From contig CAIIXF020000007.1 in the NCBI GenBank assembly GCA_903813345.2, positions 2,673,730-2,737,729 on the forward strand: 64,000 nucleotides of DNA. The letters run 5' to 3'. A model generated the notes under the pieces. That model saw only the letters and a program-made list of their open reading frames with translations, did no database searches and had not been told where the DNA came from. Shown here in pieces: positions 57,891-64,000 of this stretch. The position numbers and the translations under genes were made by a program. The stretch comes from Owenia fusiformis. Lineage: Eukaryota > Annelida > Polychaeta > Sabellida > Oweniidae. The first letter of the stretch is position 1. Every line of letters begins with the position of its first letter.

Positions 57891-58728
57891 ACTGTAAGTG
57901 TCAAAGTTGCCCCATCTCTTATGTCGACCACACGTTACCCCACACGTCGACGTTACACCCCTTTGCCCTAGAGAATGGCTTATATCAGCTATGCTGCATT
58001 CTGATTGGTTGAGATATTAAATTAGAGCACGGTCATATTTGAATTACTTTTTAAATACCTGAATGGTATATCATTACGTAAGGTATACTTACACTATCAA
58101 ATGTACCTGTTGGACGGCGCCATATAAAGCAGATAAATGTAGATTTCTGGAAAAAATTCAAAAAAATGAAAAATTTAGAGATCCATGACAAGAACTGAGA
58201 AAAATTTCTCGTCAAAAATATCGATCAATACGTAAGTGTTGGGGAGCAAAAGATATATGCATACTTAATAAAATATTCAGATTACTACAAATATAATTTA
58301 TTTTTTAAATTTGAAACATTGTCTCAAGCAAAATCAATTTATCAAAAATAGACTTATCCTTGCCATGAAATATTTCCCAGAGTGCAACACTCAATAAACT
58401 TCCGGTTCGAAAAAAGCGTGAGTATTTTTTTTTGTTATTGATCATTTGGAGAATAAGTACTCATCAGGATGAATGCTTATCGTGTGCAATTGAACCTCAA
58501 ACATGTACCTTTTAAACCTACGTGTTTAACTCTGAGATTTATTCAAAATTTTTCGAAATATCAGATTGAAACCAAAAACCCATTCGTTTTTTTCACGTTT
58601 CGCCATTTGAAATAATTGGAGTAAGGGCAATCTACAACTGATTACTTGATTACCAATGGTTCTGGAAAGAAGATAGTCCTATTTATTCCAGATCGTGTTT
58701 TTGTTTCACATTACTAGTATGAAACAAT

Positions 58729-60392
58729 CTAATCAACGAGAAAGTGCTCCCCCCGTGTGCCCTGTGTTTCATCAGTCATCATTGTTCTGTACATGAACAT
58801 CTCATCCTTCAGGAAGCTGTCAATCTCTCTCTTGAACTGGTTTGTAGTTTCACAATCAATTATATGTTGGGGTAGTGCATTCCAGCTTTGTGCTATTCTG
58901 TTTCCAAAGCAATTTTTGCGTAGGTTAAGGTACAGCTGGAAAGTAACATTTTGGTAAAAAATTGCTATACCTGCACATGTTATTTTCTGGTACAAAATAA
59001 AGTATGAAGGCATGTGTCAATTTCCTTGCTTTTTTCAGGAAAGTATCATTACATTGTCTTCTTTTAGAATATCTGATAGGGGTTCAATGGGAACTCCAGG
59101 AAATTCTGATATTTCACACTTTCTATTTTTCCAAATTTTCTTTCAAAGTTTCCAGACAACACAGAAGCTTCCATTGACCTGTTTCCAGATATTCTAAAAG
59201 TAAACAGTGTAATGATACTTTCCTGAAAAAAGCAAGGAAATACACACATGACTTCATACTTAATTTTGTACCAGAAAATAACATGTGCAGGTATAGCAAT
59301 TTTTTACCAAAATGTTACTTTCCAGCTGAACCTTAAGTCTGCTGTGCCTATGCTGTAGTTTTGTTGTGGGGCCTCTTGTTCGTGTATTGGTCGAGATCTT
59401 TGCAATGTCGTTAATGTTTAATCTGTCTAGTCCCTTAGCGATTTTGAACATCTGTATGAGGTCCCCTCGTTTTCTACGATACTGGAGTGATGGAATCCTC
59501 AGTGCTCTCTTACGTTGCTCGTAGCTCAAGTTTTTTAAACTAGGGATAAGTTTGGTTGCTCTCCTTTGTACTCTCTCTATCATATCCTGATCGAGGGCAT
59601 ATCCTTGTCCCCATGCGCTATTGGCATACTCTAGGTGTGGCCTTACAAGTGCTTTATACAATAGGGGAAGTGTTGTTTCATCTATATATTTAAATGTTCT
59701 TTTTATTAGACCTACCATCCTGTTGGCCTTAGATGATGTTAATCTTGTATGTTCGTGGAATTTCAATTTATTGTCTATATTGAGGCCTAGGTCCTTCTCA
59801 GTTTCTGTGACTTGAAGAACTGTATTGTTCATTACATATTGTTTGTTCACATTATTAGTTCCCATGTGCATGGTTTTACATTTGGAGGAGTTGAATGGTA
59901 GTTGCCACTTCTGGGACCATTGATCTAAGGCATCAATATCTATATATATATATATATACCAGACTTTACAGGTGTTCATGGTGATGTATCATTGTTTACT
60001 GTTACCGTTTGGAGCCTTCTTGTTAGGAACGAAGTTATCCATCTGTGGACATTTCCCTGTATGCCATATGCCTCCAGTTTGTGTAGTAACCTTGCGTGGG
60101 GCACTGAATCAAACGCTTTACTAAAATCTGTGTACATGCTATCTACCGGTTCCTCTTCGTCTAGTATTCCTGTGATTGTTTCCAAGTAGGATAAAAGTTG
60201 CAACATGGTGGATCTGCCAGGGACAAATCCGAACTGGTCTTCAGTGAGTAAGTCGTTATCTTGGAGGTGCTTAACTACACTGTCACGAACGATCCTTTCT
60301 ATAATCTTGACCACAATTGATGTTAAGCTTACTGGTCTATAATTAGCTGGAATCTTCATTGCTTCCGATTTTCGAAGTCTACACACACGCAC
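58729..60392 (-). pseudogene. LINE (CR1/jockey-like) reverse transcriptase remnant, 5' truncated
   Basis: RT fingers/palm motifs lie at 59976-60392: ANYRPVSLTSIVVKIIER, DQFGFVPGRST, YTDFSKAFDSVPH. The frame then meets a TGA, and about 20 bases on jumps via a (TA)n tract (59938-59958) into the thumb region (DALDQWSQKWQLPFNSSKC, LGLNIDNKLKFHEH, VRPHLEYANSAWGQG). The catalytic ADD segment and about 70 codons are deleted. The C-terminal end (NCFGNRIAQSWNALPQ) lies beyond a 404-bp insertion at 58929-59332. Inactive. Confidence 0.92.
58929..59332. mobile_element. TTAA-flanked foldback element inserted in the LINE
   Basis: TTAA occurs on both sides (58925-58928 and 59333-59336). The ends GGTACAGCTGGAAAGTAAC and, inverted, GGTTCAGCTGGAAAGTAAC begin arms of about 145 bp. 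Removing the element with one TTAA makes the LINE C-terminal frame continuous, which supports these borders. TTAA targeting suggests piggyBac-type mobilisation. No transposase. Confidence 0.9.
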
Positions 60393-60785
60393 CTAGAAGT
60401 CCTATTTAATAATTCTTATAAATATTTATAAGAATATTAATCATATTTAGTTGAAGCGTTGCTTGTCTGGATCAAGATATTTCAAAATTTATTTTCGGAA
60501 ACAACCTCAAACTCAACAGATCCGCCATTTATACAGCTCACTCGATAAAAGTGGAGGCCATTTTGAAATGAAATTCCACTTCGCTAAATTAAAATATATA
60601 TAACAATTTATTAGAACCGGGATATAAGCTGATATTCTGCATATGTGTACATAAAGGTATGTTTCATATAATCGTGCCATAACAACTGTACGTGTGTCAC
60701 CATGATTTACAAATATTGAATATCAAGGGGGCTGTAAACAATCACTCAAAGCTGGAATATAGAGAAGGCTTTGGACCTAAGTAAA
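60380..60785. repeat. about 410-bp dispersed repeat, copy 2
   Basis: Same ordered words as at 42.12-42.53 kb (GAAGCGTTGCTTGTCTGGAT, GGAATATAGAGAAGGCTTTG). Abuts the truncated 5' end of the LINE remnant. Confidence 0.65.
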
Positions 60786-61248
60786 GTTCAGTCATCATCA
60801 TCCACGCTGTGAACAGTATGAATTAGGATCATCCTTACATGTACACCCATGGTCCTAGGTAGTTGCTTCAAATCTATTACTGGACCTTTACATCTAAAAT
60901 CAATACCGGTCATATTTATTTGTTGCGGCTGCAAACATGGTAAAAATTAATGTATGGGCGAAACATGAAAGGAATTTTCTTGACATAGAGGGGCAAAATG
61001 GCCTAAACTCGGAACGTAATGCCCCCTGGGTATCATGTTTTTTCCAATGACCATTGCGCATGTATCATACAAGATCAACCAATCACAATTAGTTATAGAT
61101 TGCCCTTAGTGAATAATTGCGTTTTTGATTCAGTGAAAACAATTTCTGAAAATATTTTCTTGTTTTTTATACATTATATCAAAACACTCTTCTCTACATT
61201 CTTTTCTATGTACATTAGTGCACTTGTTGTGCAAAAGTGAGAGATGTA

Positions 61249-61490
61249 GGTCAAAGGGATGTATCGTCGACGTGTGGGGTAATGTCAACGTAATTGACGG
61301 GGTAACTTCAACACTTACTTATTAGAAGCAGAATTTCTGTTTTCCGCTATGTTTGATTTCTGGAAAAATTTAAAACCTCTTGAGATCTCGATCCATATGA
61401 GAAAAGAGAGCAAATAAACAACAAGGTGCCGAAGTTACCCCAGATGTCGAAGTTACCCCAAAATGGTGTCAATGTTACACCCCTTCGCCC
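61249..61490. mobile_element. compact 242-bp mariner-like MITE
   Basis: TA flanks (61247-61248 and 61491-61492). The left end GGTCAAAGGGATGTATCG and right end GTTACACCCCTTCGCCC are inverted. The internal sequence matches, inverted, the outer parts of the 55648-57968 element (ATGTGGGGTAACTTCAACAC type). It is the uninterrupted form of that family. Confidence 0.8.
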
Positions 61491-62204
61491 TAGACATTGT
61501 GGGGAAGGAGTGATTCAAAATAACATGTGACTATATTGAGGGTTGCAGCAAAATTCTGAACATGCACCCTGACCTTAATCCTCTAAATTTAAAAATGGTG
61601 GAAGATTAAAAAAATCACATGACATGACAAGTCATTATATTTTGTAAACTTGACCATCATACTTGAGATTGTTATTACATTGTGCAAAATTACACTTGTT
61701 TAGAATAATTTGTAAACTGGATTATCACATTTGAATCAGTTCATTGATTATTTTGGATATTTACTTTTTTCAAGAAAATGTGTGAATTGCTTCAATGTTT
61801 TGATTCATTTTCTGATATTTCCATTACTGGCTATCGAATAGCTAAACACCAGGCACCATGTTACATTGGAGATTCACATGAGTAAGTACACTGAAGGATT
61901 TAATATGCGCATTTGAATTTTTCAAGAAATCCAGCTTTTTGACAGACGAGGTTCAGACTATTTTAATAATAGCTGATTATATACACCAGGTAATGAAGGG
62001 GAAATTCTTTACTTAGGTCCTACAGTTAAATTTTAAATGTTTGGAACAAGTTGGTTAAATTACGAAATTATGTTCTAAGTCATCCCTCGTCCTAGGTCAC
62101 ATTGTGAATTCAGCCAAGCATGACTGTGAAGGCAGTCTTCTCAGGAAGTAAAACAGGCCTCATTCCTTCATGAGTTTTGATATCCATCTGACGAAATGTA
62201 AACC

Positions 62205-62445
62205 CCTGTTTAGTGATGTAGGTCAAAAATAGTTCCCATGTGGACAAGTTTATTGTGCATTGGCCATCATTCAGAATGGTAGCAAACGCAACTTACAATA
62301 AATAGGTGCTGATATCTCAAAGAGTAACCTGACTCAATATAATTTATGTAGATTAATCGGACCACTAGATGAAGTAGCACATTTTGTCATAAAGCACAAT
62401 GGGAGCAAGCATTTCAGTTTGTCACTAATGCAAATGCATTATTTT
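62205..62445. repeat. dispersed repeat matching the flanks of the large foldback element
   Basis: Shares GATGTAGGTCAAAAATAGTT, TTACAATAAATAGGTGCTGATATC and TTTATGTAGATTAATCGGAC words (shown shortened) with sequence on both sides of 56270-57144, but has no insertion at the corresponding position. Confidence 0.75.
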
Positions 62446-62552
62446 CTCCATTTGCTCAAATCAATGAATAACTTATGTAATGTTTTATTGAACAGGATTA
62501 ACCAGAAGTTTATTTCAAGATGTTTAATTTTCAACTAAAACTGTTTCAGGAG

Positions 62553-62672
62553 ATGGATACAGAACTGTATGATGAGTTTGGTAACTACATAGGTCCAGAA
62601 TTAGACAGTGATGATGATGCTGATGATCTTGATGAAGATGAACAGGTGGATAGAGACTTTGGAGGTCCAGAG
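62553..62672 (+). CDS. EFTUD2: EFTUD2 (U5-116K spliceosomal GTPase), first coding exon, gene runs off the window
   Basis: Forty codons begin [20 protein letters not shown] and continue with an Asp/Glu-rich stretch ([12 protein letters not shown]). This is the hallmark acidic N-terminus of the U5 snRNP EF-Tu/EF-2-like GTPase (Snu114), which drives spliceosome activation and disassembly with Brr2 (family knowledge). The acceptor CTGTTTCAG ends at 62549, three bases before the ATG, so a non-coding first exon lies upstream. The donor is GAG|GTAAAC at 62673, phase 0. No further exon was recognised in the remaining 1.3 kb; GTPase domains must lie beyond 64000. Nearest upstream host gene is the divergent zinc-finger gene. 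Confidence 0.92.
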
Positions 62673-63718
62673 GTAAACACACTTATCTTTAATGTAACCA
62701 GCGCGCAGAGTCTAGTTATAAACTACCCTCTGCCTAGTATAGGCTATATTTCAGTTAGCAGCCCCGCCCCGAAGAATTGTGCTTGTGACAGCGCGGGTAT
62801 CATTTCAAATCTACCACGCTGACCCTTTCTCTACCAGTCAGTGAAGTGGAAGAAACACATGCTAAATATGTGCTCATTAACTATGGGGTGATGTCAAAGG
62901 AAATGACTATATAGAAAGTTGTTTGTATTTCGACGACGAAATCTGATTGGCTCGGTGAGATCAGGGATTTATTGTAAATTGAAAGAGTGAATATGAAGCT
63001 CTCTTTTAAGAAGTGAAGTCGAACGAATGCAAAGGGTATCTTTTATGCAATAGAATTTCACAATTCATCTGCATTTCGTTTTATTTACAGAGATACCTTA
63101 TCTAACTTATACTGGTACAATGATTATTCTGATCATGTTTACGTCAGCCATGGTTTTTTGAATATGAAGAAAATACAGCTATAAATAGTATGTAACACAA
63201 AAATCCATTCTCAAGCCATAAAAATCACAAGACTAATATACTGAACATGTACTTTTAGCTGCTAGTGCCATTGTCTTCTTTGTATATGAATGAATGAATT
63301 TGGACCAATTGGTCAATAATCAAACATCTACTGTACTATTGAGCTCAGAAAGATGGTATCACTGCTCAATACTGGCTACTGAGTGGAGAATACTTGGAAT
63401 AACCAATATGTGGATATTAAAAGATGGCAAGCTTGAAAACAGTAAATACCATATAGAATATTGATCAATTATCTTTAGACACTAGCTGTAGCACACCAAT
63501 TATTTTTTTCTTAAAGCAACCTAATAATGGTTATTTGATCGGAGTGAACTCACAGATGTTCTAAAGCTAAAGATAAACTGTGAAAGATAACAAGAGAAAA
63601 ACATTGATATGAGTGTTGGGAGTTACCACATAGTCTGCCTCAGTTTTGTTGAAATTGAGATAAACAGTCTAATCTACCTCGCTATTTGATTAAATTGAGG
63701 CAGAATTCAGATAGATTA
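62673..63718 (+). other. EFTUD2 first-coding-exon intron, no other feature recognised
   Basis: AT-rich sequence with no exon matching the next conserved part of the U5-116K protein. Confidence 0.5.
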
Positions 63719-64000
63719 ACCTGTTATTATTCCAACAAAGAAATTCAGTGAATTGGAACAACATTATAAATAATGGCACAATTGATGAGTCAACTTTAAA
63801 TTTTTCCTCCAAGTTACTGTCTATTTTTGACCATAACATACCTCACAAAATCAAGGTGAGGAAACCAAAAGATTTACCTTGGTTTAATGACGAAATCAAA
63901 AAGGCTGTGAATAACCGTGACAAATATTATAAGAAATTCAAAAGAAACAACACTTTGGATTCAAAGTTGAAATATAAAAATAAAGTTGAAATGTTGAATA
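63719..64000 (+). pseudogene. LINE ORF2 fragment, endonuclease/RT linker, runs off the right edge
   Basis: An open frame to the window end reads NNGTIDESTLNFSSKLLSIF, then HNIPHKIKVRKPKDLPWFND and EIKKAVNNRDKYYKKFKR. The PWFNDEIKKA...RD..YKKFKR motif is typical of the segment between the endonuclease and RT domains of non-LTR retrotransposons. It lies in sense orientation in the EFTUD2 intron. Whether it is intact cannot be seen. Confidence 0.8.

Larger units (their letters stand above)
55648..57968. mobile_element. mariner-like MITE enlarged by nested insertions (TA target)
   Basis: The ends GGGTGAAGGGGTGTAAC and GTTACACCCCTTTGCCC are inverted, and TA flanks both sides (55646-55647 and 57969-57970). 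Flanking sequence joins into a repeat whose uninterrupted copy is at about 20660-20720 (CTATGGAGAATTAGAGAACG). A compact 242-bp copy of the MITE is at 61249-61490. Here its middle is interrupted by another element (about 55858-57890). Confidence 0.85.

Overview
This is an AT-rich animal nuclear window with large introns, GT-AG splicing and a dense load of DIRS, LINE, mariner-like, piggyBac-like, foldback and tRNA-derived SINE repeats. The AT-richness, the many ACATGTA-type words and the repeat mix suggest a lophotrochozoan, most likely a mollusc such as a bivalve. That placement is an inference, not something the sequence proves.

Four host protein genes can be assembled exon by exon. (1) Minus strand, 42981 to 1210: a complete 20-exon, 727-codon DPY19-like (DPY19L1-type) C-mannosyltransferase whose introns carry most of the window's transposons. 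(2) Plus strand, 43370 to 47662: a 7-exon, 431-codon gene resembling SPATA48/SPMIP7 sperm microtubule inner proteins. It is head-to-head with DPY19L, with 388 bp between the start codons. (3) Minus strand, 54608 to 49651: a 3-exon, 954-codon C2H2 zinc-finger protein with about 14 fingers, an AT-hook-like patch and a C-terminal array of eight 12-residue repeats. (4) Plus strand from 62553: the first coding exon of EFTUD2 (U5-116K spliceosomal GTPase), continuing beyond the window.

Mobile DNA: an apparently near-intact DIRS retrotransposon (about 13092-18662; 147-bp inverted terminal repeats, internal complementary region, gag-like ORF, RT/RNase H ORF, tyrosine recombinase ORF) lies in sense orientation in DPY19L intron 3. 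Two mariner-like elements flanked by TA (29937-30817 and 34824-36471) lie in intron 2, the second carrying a TTAA-flanked piggyBac-like insert. The 55.6-58.0 kb region is a nested stack of insertions, several of whose unoccupied sites can be found elsewhere in this same window. A decayed LINE fragment (58.7-60.4 kb) is split by a TTAA-flanked foldback element, and a second LINE open frame runs off the right edge.

The most unusual feature is in DPY19L. Two coding exons (4 and 6) have had their intron/exon acceptor boundary tandemly amplified, 4 x 56 bp and 9 x 86 bp, giving arrays of duplicate 3' splice sites. Reading from any upstream acceptor of the 86-bp array gives an in-frame TAG at the next repeat junction. 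The zinc-finger gene likewise has its promoter/start-codon region duplicated.
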